From positions 13,362,805 to 13,426,804 of the forward strand of contig NC_056529.1 in assembly GCF_019175285.1 (NCBI RefSeq): a stretch of DNA of 64,000 nt. Direction: 5' to 3'. Below the pieces are notes generated by a model. It searched no databases. It saw nothing but the letters and a program-made list of their open reading frames with translations, and had not been told where the DNA came from. Positions within the stretch are counted from its first letter, which is position 1, and every line of letters begins with the position of its first letter. The position numbers and the translations under genes were made by a program. Origin of the DNA: Sceloporus undulatus. Its lineage: Eukaryota; Chordata; Lepidosauria; Squamata; Phrynosomatidae. Positions 9,190 to 21,700 of this stretch are shown piece by piece.

Positions 9190-9780
9190 TATGAAGCCCT
9201 GGGCAGTTCTCCTCGCCGCCTCCAGAGGGAGCCCGAGAGGCGCCGCGTCCAAGTTGGGCCCTCGCCGGCTTCCGTAGCGCGGCCTTCATCGCAGCAGGCA
9301 ACCTTTGCCCCGCTACCGGACCAAGCTGAGAGGAAGCCATGGCGTCGTCCTCGTCGTCGTCGTCTTCGGGCGGCAGCGCCATCCAGATCCCAACGCGGCT
9401 CCCGCTGCTCCTGACCCCCGAGGCGGTGCTGCTCCCGGGCTCCACCATGCGCGCCAGCGTGGACTCCCCGCGGAACATGCAGCTGGTCCGGAGCCGGCTC
9501 CTGAAGGGCACTTCGCTCAAGAGCACCATCATCGGCGTCATCCCGGACACCAGCGACCCGCCCAGCGACCTCGACGCCCTGCCGCCGCTGCACAGGTCTG
9601 GGCCCCGCCCACGTCGCCATGGCAACCGAGGGTCCTCGGCTCGCTCGCCCCGCCCCTTTTCTGAGACCCTCCTCTCACTGTGCCCCCCTCCCTCAAGCCG
9701 CTGTTACCATGGCAACGCCCACCTTAGAACCATTGCTCCCGCGCGCATGTGCAGACAACGCCCCCTTCGTTGCCATGGCG
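9190..9780 (+). promoter_or_regulatory. LONP2: CpG island / LONP2 promoter and first exon
   Basis: A GC- and CpG-rich block in otherwise AT-rich DNA, spanning the region before and after the LONP2 start codon (for example GTAGCGCGGCC before it and CCCGCGCGCATG after it). No TATA box is evident, which fits a housekeeping CpG-island promoter. The transcription start itself cannot be placed from sequence alone. Confidence 0.75.
9339..9595 (+). CDS. LONP2: LONP2 exon 1 (coding part)
   Basis: Residues 1-85 plus two bases of Arg86. It encodes [18 protein letters not shown] and the start of the Lon N-domain ([15 protein letters not shown]). The Ser run is encoded largely by TCG triplets (9342-9369). 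Donor is AG|GTCTGG at 9596. Confidence 0.95.
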
Positions 9781-12700
9781 ACCGTGCTGCAATCGAACCC
9801 TGGTTTAATTCTTCAATGTTAACATTACAATGTTATTATTAATAAGACAATATTATAAACCAGAATGATACCAGTCATAATACTTTAATTAATGATGGCA
9901 ATAATAATTATAATTATAATTAATCGACAATGTTAACATTATAATTTTATTATTAATGCAATATTATCATAAATCACAATGACATCATTAATCATGATTA
10001 ATTAATAGTGATTATAATAATTAATTGATAATGTTAACATTACAGTATTATCGTTAATAATACAGTATCGTAAATTAGTGTAGTTAATAATGATGACAGT
10101 AATAATAATGTTAACACTGCAATGTTATTAATAGTACAGTATTATAAATCAGAATGATATTAATAATAGTGGTGATAATAATAATAACTAATCAACAATG
10201 TCAACATTACGATATTATTAATAATACAATACAGTATTATTATTACAATACTACCATTATTAATTGTTTTGTTGTTACAATATTAATTATTATTATTTTA
10301 ATTTTTTTAAAATTATATTTGTTTAGAGTCTCTGTCTCCTGCTCTTCTGCCGCAAAGGCTCCCAGAGCGGCTTACAAATTGTCTGTTAGACGGTTCCTTG
10401 CCCTCAGGCTCACAATTTAAGTAAGACATCATAGAAAAAGAGAAAGGGATCAACTATCATAGAATCCTAGAGTTGGAAGAGATCGCAAGGGCCCTGATCC
10501 AGTCCAACCCCATTCTGCCATGCAGGAACTCTCAGTCAAAGCATCCCTGACAGATGTCCATCCAGCCTCTGCTTAAAGACCCCTAAGGAAGGAGACTCCA
10601 CTACACTCCAAGAAAGGAGCGTGTTCCACTGTCAAACAGCCCTTACTAACACCCATCCATTGCTCCATTGTGTCCTAGTCTCTGGAGCAGCAGAAAACAA
10701 GCTTGCTTCCTCCTCAAGATGACATCCCTTCAAATATTTAAACAGGGCTCTCATATCACCTCTTAACCTTCTCTTCTCCAGGCTAAACATCCCCAGCTCC
10801 CTAAGTCCTTCCTCATAGGGCTTCATGGTTTCCAGACCCTTCACCATTTTTGTCACTCTCCTTTGGACACATGGCTTCAGTTTCTCAATGTCCTTTTTGA
10901 ATTGTGCCCAGAACTGGACACAATATTATTCCAGGTGGCACTATTACTTTAAATTAAGTAATATTGGTATTAATAATAGCATATATAGTGTTTATTTTTT
11001 CTTCATTTGTTGCATGTGTTGCTTGCCTCCAAGTCATTTCCCCCTTCTGGCGACCTAGAGAGGCAGCGTGGCTCAATGGTTTGAGCCTTGGACTCCATCT
11101 CTAGAGACCTGGCAACCCACTCGCCTCACACTCTCTCAGCCTCAGGGGAAGGCCATGGCAAACCTCCTCTGAACCAATCTCACCCAGAAAAACCCTGCAA
11201 TAGGCTTAGCATCGCAGCCGCAAGGTTGTGAGTTCGATCTTGCAGGGCTTCAGGGCTGGCCCAGCTTTCCATCCTTTCATAGGTCAGTAAAATGAGAACC
11301 CAGTACCTTTTTTAAAAGTTCAAAGTAATTAGTCACAGTTGTCAACCCACTTGGGCAAGTCACACTTTCTCAGCCTCAGAGGATGGCAATGGCAAACCCT
11401 TTGTGAAGAAACTTGCCAAGAAAGAACGGCGATAGGTTTGCCTTGTTGTTGATGTTGTGTGCCTTCAGGTCATTTCTGACTTGACAGGTTTGCATTAGGG
11501 TAGCCATAAGTCATAAATGATTTGAAGGCACACAACAACAACAACAACAACAACAACAATATAGAACCATAGAGTTGGAAGTGGCTTCATGGTCCATCAG
11601 GACCTACTCCCTGCTCAGTGCAGGATCTCCAGCTACAACAATATCCCCAGCTACAATGTCCAACCTCTTTTTAAAGATATTAAAAGAAGGAGTCCCCACC
11701 TCCTCTCTAAGCAATTGGCTCTATTGCCAAGCCACTCTTACTATCAAGACGTTCCTCCTAACGTTCACTCAAAATCTACTCTCCTCTGACTTCTGTTATG
11801 CCCAAATTGGTAAGGGCAGCCCTCTTAACCTGAGAGCGAGTAATGAAAATGTCTCTTTCTGTGGACTCACCCAAGCAGGGCTGACGCGACACCAAATTTG
11901 GTTTTAGCCACTATGCATGTAACATTTACTAAATCACAAAAGTAATACAAACATTAAGTATCAAGAGCAGTTTCATTCACTCACACATTCATACAGTAAT
12001 CACACACACTTTCCTTCAGGTGTTCACAAAGGCTTGGGATGACATTGGTGCCGCGGTTGATGCCAACCAAATGAGGCTGGAAGGACCCTTGCCTTTATAC
12101 TTTTCACCTCTCTGGCCTTTTGGCTGCTGTGGTTTCACAACAGGGTTAGAAATTATGTGGGTTGCTATTCTGAGAGTTCAGAAGTTGCTTGAGCAGATTT
12201 CACTGCTTCTTTGTGTTTGTCTCTGTTCAGGCCCGTAGCTAGGCCTTTAGGGGCCCTGGGGCAGAAAGTACATTCGGGGCCCCTATATCATTTCATGTTT
12301 GAACATACTTATATGGTCATGTGTGTGTTTTACAATACATTGACAGTTAGTGATGAAGGGAAAAGCAATAACATTATTAGTTCCTTCAAAGATTATTCAA
12401 AATAGCAGCAAAATGAATAATACTGTAATAACACCTTATAAGCACAAACTGTAAACTGTTTTCAGTTTATTTTCAAATCTGAGCAATATGCACTGCTTCA
12501 ATTTTGATTTAAAAGCATTTCTGACAGATAAAATCTGTGCTTTTTTATAAGTTCTTTTCATTTTAATTATAGTTGGTCAATTTATCTGTAAAAAAGGGAT
12601 CAGTAGGGTGGGCAAGTCACAGACTCTCAGCCTCCAGGAAAAGCAAGAGCAAACTCTCTGAACAAACCAAGAAAACGCACTGGGCAAGTCACACACACTC

Positions 12701-15700
12701 AACCTCAAGGAAAGACACGGAGGGTGTGCGGGGAGCATTTTGCCATCTATATGACCTCCGTTTTTTAAGGGCAGCAACTTCTAGCCCTTTCCTTTTGTTT
12801 AATAAATAGCCTAGACCCTAGAGGGTATTTGGGGCCATTTGAATGCAATGTTTTTTATTACTGCTATAGAAAGAAGAAAGTAGAAATTTATTCTTAAAAG
12901 CTAAAAGCCATCAAAATATAAAATATATCCAGACAGTAAATACAAAAACAGAGTTTACAAAAAAAAAAGCATAAAAATCACCAAACAACAACATGGTAAA
13001 GTTAATAAAAGAGATCCATCAACAAAAGGCCAATAATACATCATAAATGAGAAAATAATAAAAGCATAAAACTAGACTGGAACTAGCCATCATTCCCATC
13101 AGGAAAGCTCATTCTAATCTTGCTAGCAGCTAAACCAAATTTTACTACCTTCTCGGCCTTTTGGCTAAGATCAAGTGTAGTATTACTACTATTATTATGT
13201 AGATGTGCAATGGAGGATGTGGCCCTCCAGGCTCTCCTAAGCCTCCCCTTGTTGCTTACAATTAAAATTAAAGCAAACAGTTTAAAACAATAAGGAACAT
13301 TTTCTTTAAAAGCAACCCAATTAAAGAACAGTCTTGCAAAACTGGTTCAGGTCAGAGGTGGAACGAGATTAAGAACTGCAGGGACGTAGCCGGGGGGGGT
13401 CTTGGGGTCCGGACCCCCCCTCCATTAGAAAAATGAATGGGGTGTGCTGCTGGCGCTGCCATACCCAAGCCCCATTATAATGGTGGCACTTAGTCTGGAC
13501 CCCCCCCTCCTAAAATCCTACTACGTCCCTGAGAACGGCATTGTGAAGCCCGGGGAAGAAACCTGCCCAGAAGCCATGGCAGTAGTGGCCTACTCCTTCT
13601 TCCTGCCCAGCCCCCCAGAGGCCTACCTGCTGCCCACCATGGTACCCAAACCCAACGTGAATCAGCAGCAGCAGGCAGGCCCAACCCCTGGCCCCAGTGA
13701 GGCACAGCGAGGCCTACCTGTACTGGCTGTTGTCGTCGTCAGATCTCTCTCCCTCAGCAGCCAGCCTGCTCTCCTTCTCTATCTCACACGTGCAAGTGCT
13801 GAGCGCGCGCGGACACAGGTTTGAGTACAAAAGCTCCTCCTCTCTCCAGAGCCTACCTAGCAGTAGCCAATGGGAATGGAGGAGCTGGAAAAATCCGCCC
13901 CCTGTCTGCAGTCTCACGCCCCCACAAACATAGCCATGAGTCCTGACTTCTTTGTTGGGAAAGGGAGGGCAGGCGGGTGGACCAAGGAGGGGACCTGAGA
14001 GGTGTTTGTGAGGGCAGGCAGGGAGGGTCCCCATTAGACTCAGGGGCCCTGGGGCAATGCCCTGCTTGCCCTATGGTAGCTATGGCTCTGTCTCTGTGTC
14101 TGCTTCTCTCTCTGTCTCTCACTTTTGGCTGTTGACAGGGACGTAGCCAAGGGGGGGGGATCTTGGGGTCCGGACCCCCCCTTCCATTAGAAAAATGAAT
14201 GGTGTGTGCAGCTGCGCCGCTGCACCCAAGCCCCATTATAATGGTGGCACTTAGTCTGGACCCCCCCTTCCTAAAATCCTGGCTACGTCCCTGCTGTTGA
14301 TGTTAATCTTATAAAACAATAGAATTAAAAGGCCATGAATCCAATGCTCCACTCAGTGAATAACTCTAACTGGAGTGTCATATTGTCAAAAGCTATAGTA
14401 CAGAGGTACTATAAAGGTTTTGTATGTAAAGAATCATAGCATCCCCAGGTAAGACTGAAAAAGACCTGTGCCTGGAACCCTTGTGAACTATTCATAGAAT
14501 TGTGTCAACAGTACTGAACTGAACTGACTAATTGTCTGATTTTTTTGAGCGCAGTTAACAATGACAAATAAGGTCTTCCCAATGCTTCTGAGGAAGTAGA
14601 CTTTGGTTTATGAAATCTCTTGCTGCCAACTTCTTTTTTTCAGTTAGTCTCAAAGATGCTACAAGATCATATCTACTGGAAATGGACATATTACGATAAG
14701 AGCCAATGTTCCTTTCTCTGTCAGAGAACGCTAGGACCACAATACAGTTCCCAGAATTCCCTAGCCCTGAACCAGGGCAGTTAAAGTGGTTTCAAACTGG
14801 ATTATTTCTGTAGTGTGTTTTGGACCAAAGGTAGTCCCATTTGTCTCAAGCAAAATCTTGATGAGAAGCTATATATTTATCCCGATCCCATCAAAGACCA
14901 TTCTTCCTGTTTCAGCATGACAAATAATGCAGATCTTCTTCGCGTTTTCAGGATTGGCACAGCTGCACTGGCAATTCAAGTGGTTGGCAGCAACTGGCCA
15001 AAGCCACATTATACTCTGCTGATAACAGGCCTCTGCAGATTCCAGATTTTGCAGCTGGTAAAGGAAAAGCCCTATCCTGTTGCGGACGTGGAACAACTGG
15101 ACCGGCTGGAACAGTTTACCAACAAGTCTGCATCTGAGGAAGAGCTGGGAGAGCTGTCAGAGCAGTTCTATAAATATGCAGTACAGGTTAGATGACTTGG
15201 GTGTAGGAATATTGTGCGCTAAATGTCTTTGTGGGAACAAACAAGCCTTGGTCGTTGAGTGTAGTGGAAAGACCCATAGCTTAGTAGTAGAACATGGTTC
15301 AGGAGGACCTGGATCCAGATCTTGGCATCTCTACTTAAAAAGACCTTGGGTGGCATGGCTGGGAAAGACTCTGCTTGAGTTTCTTGAGAGTTGCTCCTAC
15401 ATAGTGTAAATAGTCTTTGGCCATGGTTGGTCCTATGTTTCAGAAATGGTTGGTCCTCCATATGTTTTGGTTTGTAACTCCTGTCAGTATCATCTGCCAT
15501 AACCAGTGGTAAGGTATTGTGAGATTTTTGATTCTAAACATCTAGATATACAAAAGCTCCACATTACTGAACTAGAAAATGACTTTTGTCTATATATATA
15601 TATACCTGTGTGTGCTAACCCTCCAATTCTAAAGGATATGTTTGATATTTTTTCAGGCCACTTCCTCTGATTATCAGAAACCTACAGTGAGTTCATATGT

Positions 15701-18700
15701 GAATTTCACCTTTATAAAGTTAGAGTGCAGAGTACAATGGTGTTGGTTGAACAATTTTTTCAGTTTATGTGTAATGACTGTTTTCTTATACATTACTGAG
15801 AAGAGCTCTCATTAACCTTTGTTGAGAACCCTTCAGGCACACAGATGCCCACCTGAAAAAATGACAACAGGTCTTTTTGTTATTGTGATGATCATTCTGG
15901 ATTCTCCGAGGAAGCCTCAAAATAAGTTACCTATATATGCTATTTTAGAATATGGTTGGTGATACATGTGATTAGAACAAGTAAAACAGGTGTTGCTTGC
16001 CCCAAGGGAAAGAGGTAAATGTGGTGCAAAGAGAATAAGCTCTGAAGATAATTGCAGCAGAAAGGCATTCAATTTGTGCAGCAGGAAAAAAACCCTTCAG
16101 CATTTGAGTCAGCAATGCTAGCCAACTCTGTTGTGCAAGTCAACCTTACTTGTTCAGATAAATTCTCAAAGATGACTTGACTGAAGACGTATGACTCTTA
16201 AATGACTGAAACTGAAGGTGCTGAACAGATGGGCCAAAAGAGCTGGCATCACAGTGGCTTAAGGGCATGGCATATGCATGACGCATGTCCCCAAGCTGCC
16301 GGGAGGCTGCTGTGAAGTCGTGACCAGACGGCGGCAGCATTTCAGTATTTTGGCAGTATTTAAACATTGCACGCCACCAAAACATGGAAAAGCAGCCACT
16401 ATGATGGCAAAGGTGCCTTTTTCCCAGCGCGAAAAGGAGTGGCATTTTGCTGCTTCTTTTAGTGCCAGGAAAATACTGTGTTGGGGCCACGGTGTGTAGT
16501 TGCCGTGGCCCCAATCCGGTGCTCAAAGGAGTGAGTTTATTATAAATAGATTTCTTTTTATATTGCACTCTGATTTGAATTTTCAGAGCTATATAATCCT
16601 GAATAATACTGATAGTAATAACTTTCAATACCTTTCTTTCTCTTTTCTTCTGATCAAGCTGGTAGAGATGCTTGATATGTCAATACCTGCAGTGGCTAAA
16701 CTGAGACGCTTGCTAGACAATCTGCCCAGGGAAGCTCTACCTGATATATTAACTTCGATCATCCGTACTAGCAACCAGGAGAAGCTTCAGGTACGGCTGC
16801 TCCAGTTCTTCATGCTGAACAAAAAAACAATGTCTTTTGTTCAAACCATCCACATTTTGTTTCCAAATTATCACAACTACCAAAATGGTAAAATGCCTTC
16901 AGTTAAAAAACAGACCGTTTTAAACCAGTTAAAACAATTTAAAATGGTACCAACCATAGCCTATAGGCATCCAGGATAAAATCAGGCCCAAAGGCAGCAA
17001 TAAAAAGACATGTTTTGACTTGGTTCTGAAATGGTACCAGCATTGGTGCTATTTGGACTTCCTTCGTCCTTTGGGGGCTTGAAAGTTATGGAGACATGAG
17101 AATATTTTGGGGAAAAAACAATACTTAATATTGTGTGTTATATGTTTCTTTAAGATTTTAGATGCTGTTGGCTTAGAGGAGCGTTTCAAGATGACCATAC
17201 CCTTGCTTGTCAGGCAGATCGAAGGTTTGAAGCTTCTTCAGAAAACTCGAAAACCTAAACAAGACGATGACAAAAGGGTATTTTTTTTCTTGTATTAATC
17301 AGTTGAAGAAATAGATATAGATATATTTGAATGATTAAAATAATGTATACATAAATCACAAGGCAAGTGTTCTTAGGTACTTTTTGTGATATACCAGTAA
17401 AGAAAGAACATTAAGTTTAAATTAAAATGGGGAATGGCTATGCTGGTAGATTTGTATTCAGTCTCTGGCATCCAGGTTGGACTGAGGAAAGCCCCTTGTT
17501 CTAAAACTTTGGGTACCCCTGCTAGCCATTGTAGACCAGGGTGCACAATCTTTTTGACTCTGGGGCCCATATGTGGGCTATACTCCGGGCAAGGGCTACA
17601 CAAACACTCATGTACAACTGCAGTTCTTACCCATTTGAACAGATTCCCAACAAGGATACATACCACAGCTGGCCCGATGCAACATCTTCCTCTCTTGCAT
17701 AGCACAGCTCAGTTCTATGCATGTTTACTCAAGAAGCAAGCCCCAGTGTCACACATTTATCTTAGAAGAGTAGTAATTTATAGGACTGTGACATAAGTGC
17801 ATATTTAGATTATAACCTGAATTATTTGAAGATACAGTAACATCTCATTTAATGAAACTGGAATGATCTTAATGTGTGTATAATACGGCAGACATTTTCT
17901 CTCAAATGAACTAAGAAAACAGTAGTTCAGAGTATAGAGTTTGCTCATTATACATATGGGATTTATTATGTTGAAAGCAGGGAACAATTTTTACTGTCAG
18001 TATTATGTTTTAGTCTAATTTTGTTATAGGATGTAGAGCTTTTAAAAGTCTTTTGACTTGAAATATCTTGGATTTAGTAGCAGTTAATTAATTATTACTC
18101 AGTTATGAATTTTTTTTTGTTACCTGTTGCTTACTACATTAGCCACAAGGTCTTACAAACAGCTGGTGGCACACTTTTGACCTTCTAGGTTATAGCTATA
18201 CGTCCTATTCGAAGGATCACCCACATTCCAGGCTCTGGTGAGGAAGAGGAGGAGGATGAAGATCATGATGATATTGTTATTCTTGAAAAGAAAATCCGAG
18301 CTTCCAGTATGCCTGAGCAGGCTTTAAAAGTGTGTATTAAGGAGGTAAAGAGGTAAGCTATTTCATTTCTAAGATTTTGAGGTTTTGAAATTCTTTAAAT
18401 ATCAGATTTTTGCATTGGAGTGCTCAGCTGTTTTCCTATATTTTGAAATACCACATTTTCAGTACTTCATAATGGGTTGTTTGTCTAAAAGAAGAAATCT
18501 AAATGTAATCTTCTGGGATATGATCTGCTTGAGACAAAACCCAGGGTATAACTGGACAAACATGTAAAGCACAAGAGTTGTGGTCCTCAAAGGAACCTTT
18601 ACAATAACTGGTAAAAGACTGACTAGAAGATCTTGACAGTCCTTGTTCCCTTCTTATTCTAAGTCTTCTCAAGGCTGAGGAACAACAAAGGCTAGTGAGC

Positions 18701-21700
18701 CCTTCCATTGCTTTCTTGAGGCCTCTCATATTTTGATTTGAAGATTTTGATATTAACTAGAAACAGAAACACAAGGCATTTTTCATTTACTTGCTTAAGA
18801 AAACCTATGAAAATTCATGAGGTAGTTTAAGTAAACGGGTGAATTGAAGGCACACACACAGATACACATACAAACACACAAAGGTCCAAAACACACTGCA
18901 GAAATAATCCAGTTTGAGATGGCTTTATCTCCCCTGGTTCAGTGCTAGGAAATCCTGGAAATTGTAGTTCATTGTATCACCCAGAGCTCTCTGATAGAGA
19001 AGGCTAAACATCTCACAAAACTATAATGCCCAGAATTCCTTAGCATTGAGCCAGGGCAGTTAAAGCAGTCTCAAACTGGATTATTTCTGCAGTGTATTTT
19101 GGACCTTTGATTGATCCCAACAGATCTTGGAAGTTAAGCAGGCTCAGTTCTAGTCAGTTTTTGGATGGGAGAGTGCCAACAAATAGCAGGTACTCAATGC
19201 TATATTTCAAAGGAAGGAGCTGGTAAAGCTGCCTCTAAATATTTCTTGCCTGAGAAAATTCTGTGAAATTCAAGGGGTCACCATAAATCACCAGGCAACT
19301 TGAAATCACATATACACACGGGTTTAGAGTTACAATCTTAATTTCATAGAGTTGGTCCTGGGTTCTGATATTTAACACTTTCATTTTACACATATGAAAT
19401 GTAATTTCTGGGTAAAAACTGGGTTTTATTGAAGATGGAGACGTCTGGTTATTTATTCATGATATTTATATCCATTATATAAAATATTTATATTTGAAAA
19501 GCACAAGGGAATATAGAGAGAATTTCTGAGACATTTCCCACCCATATATTTACCTAACCCAGACCTGTTTAGTAAGATTGCTACATCAATAGAGTCTATG
19601 ACTGTAGCCTTTGTTGGGACTGGTATAATTGTCCTAATTATTTAGCCCGCTATGATGTAAGTTTATTACAGCATGCTGGCATATAATCAGGAATTCCTAG
19701 GTTATATTGGTTGAATTTCTCTGGTGTAATACATGTGTAAATATATATATACATGAAAGTTTAGGATTGGGTTACTTCTGGTCAATTTTATCTGTCTTTC
19801 TAGGTTAAAGAAAATGCCTCAGTCAATGCCTGAATATGCCTTGACACGAAATTATTTGGAATTGATGGTAGAATTGCCTTGGAACAAAAGTACAAAAGGT
19901 AAAGGGAACCTTATGTGTTTCCACAGGTTTGAGGCTATAAATTAGTAAAAAGAAAAGTTAGGATAATTCTATAGTATTATGCTCATAGTGTTATTCCTTA
20001 CCTTAGTGGTTAACATTTAATATTTGGTCAACAGATTGTCTAGATATCCGGGCAGCCAGAATTCTTCTGGACAATGACCATTATGCAATGGAAAAACTGA
20101 AGAAGAGAGTGTTGGAGTATTTGGCAGTCAGACAACTAAAGAACAACTTGAAGGGACCCATCCTTTGTTTTGTGGGTCCCCCTGGAGTTGGCAAAACTAG
20201 TGTGGGAAGATCTGTGGCAAAAACTTTGGGCCGAGAGTTCCACCGAATTGCCTTGGGTGGAGTGTGTGACCAGTCTGACATCCGAGGACACAGGTAACTT
20301 AACTTTCATTCTTTAACTCAGAGATGTGAGTAGTGTGGCCTTCCAGATGTTCTTCAATTGCAACTCCCAGAAGTCCTAGGCAGCACAGACAGTGGTAGGA
20401 AATCATGGGAACTGGAATTCAACCATATCTGTGGTTCTACACTTTCCTCATTCCCAGATTAAAACAGTAGGCTTTTTTTTTGAGTGGAGAATATATACGT
20501 TGTTTAGACTCTTCATGTTCCTAATACAGCAATATTCAAAGAGGTATTTCTCTTATTAAAGGAATGCCTCATTCAAGATGGTGTCTGCTGTTTGAGTTTT
20601 TAAAAGTATTTCAAGTATATGCTATGTAGTCCAATTTGGAAGCCCATTAGAAGGTGAATGTTCAAATGTTAGTGGGACTTGTTTCCTGGGGAAGAAAGTT
20701 TACATAGGCCTGTTACAGACTGCCAAAATAAAGCTGCTTTGAGTCTCTTTGGAGGTATGCTATTTAAATGATGCATGGGTCCTAAGAGTCTGGAGGTTGC
20801 GCCAAAGCCACACTCCATTCCTAAACACTGGAGTGCAGCTTTGGTGCAGCTTCCGGATTCTTTGGATGCATGATTCTTTGGATGCCATAGCAAGAAAAGA
20901 CAACTGTGGCCCAGAGAAGGAGGAGGGTTTATTCTTCAATACACAAGAAAGCTATTCTGCTTAAATCCTGTGCTTGCTTGCTTGACTAGCCATTGTGCTG
21001 TCTTTTCCCTAGTGAGCTAGATACAGAAGCGATCATACAACCCATCTCAAGGGACTTGTTCATTGTTGTAATGTACACATCATGTGCCAAATCCATCTAA
21101 TGTCATGTTCTTGCATCAGATTGACTACATCTGTGAGACTGAAGCAGGTAAACCTGGGGGTACATTCCCCAACTGTTTAACTTGCTTTTCAAGAATTGCT
21201 ATGGCATGTTGCTATTCAGAGAGGAACCACTAGAGGGTATTAAATGCTGAAACATCTGCTGGGACCTCCGTACAAAGTCTGCTAATTTCAGTGAACTTTA
21301 CTGTTACGTTCTGGAAGATCATGGGTCAAGAGACAACACTCCCTCTTGGTGAGCAACAGGGTTCATTCTTCTTTCTCCCTGTCTCCTTCTACCTGCTCTG
21401 CATCTCTCTAGATTTCACTTTTGAAATTCTCTCACATTTCAAGTATCAAGTATTCATTCATCTCATGCATTCATCTCATCTCATCTTATTTTTTCCCTTT
21501 TCATTTTAAAGAAGAAATTACCCGTTGAGCCCTTGATCCTTAATTATTCTTGATGAGTATAATTTATTGTTCCTTGCTAATGGTTTCTCAGGTACCAAGA
21601 ATCCATCAAAGAAAGCAAATCATTTCAGGGATCTAAGCAGTGCCACCCCTGTAACCATAAAAAATAGCATGAATGTAGTGAATGGGTGGGGAAGAGCCTG

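Larger units (their letters stand above)
12228..14090. mobile_element. Probable hAT-type DNA transposon remnant (1.86 kb)
   Basis: The ends are CAGGCCCGTAGCTAGG (12,228) and, reverse-complemented, CAGAGCCATAGCTACC (14,090). Both ends also carry a GGGGCCCTGGGGC block (in reverse at the right). Flanking 8-mers are TCTCTGTT (12,220-12,227) and TCTCTGTG (14,091-14,098), a 7/8 match as for hAT target duplications; the right flank is TC-rich, which weakens this. There is no transposase frame. The GC-rich right third (13,540-14,030) may be the element's old promoter region. Inside it lie a SINE fragment, a U2 fragment and a MITE. Confidence 0.5.
9596..14951 (+). other. LONP2: LONP2 intron 1, dense in repeats
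   Basis: A 5.36-kb intron. It carries an L2 3' end with a long degenerate TAA tail, a CR1 pair, stacked SINEs, a probable hAT element with a U2 fragment, and two copies of a 155-bp MITE. Confidence 0.9.

Noticed and set aside
9065-9625. Minus-strand open frame of 186 codons over LONP2 exon 1
   Set aside because: It is the complement of a GC-rich first exon and shows only low-complexity Arg/Gly/Asp runs; no family resemblance.
13149-13183. Functional U2 snRNA gene
   Set aside because: Only about 35 of roughly 190 nt are present and no snRNA promoter elements are visible.
13444-14236. Several 70-127-codon frames
   Set aside because: They lie in the GC-rich part of a DNA-transposon remnant on both strands; composition explains them.
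19113-19210. True 5S rRNA gene
   Set aside because: It lacks the 5' third, is diverged, and is fused to a BovB-type SINE tail.
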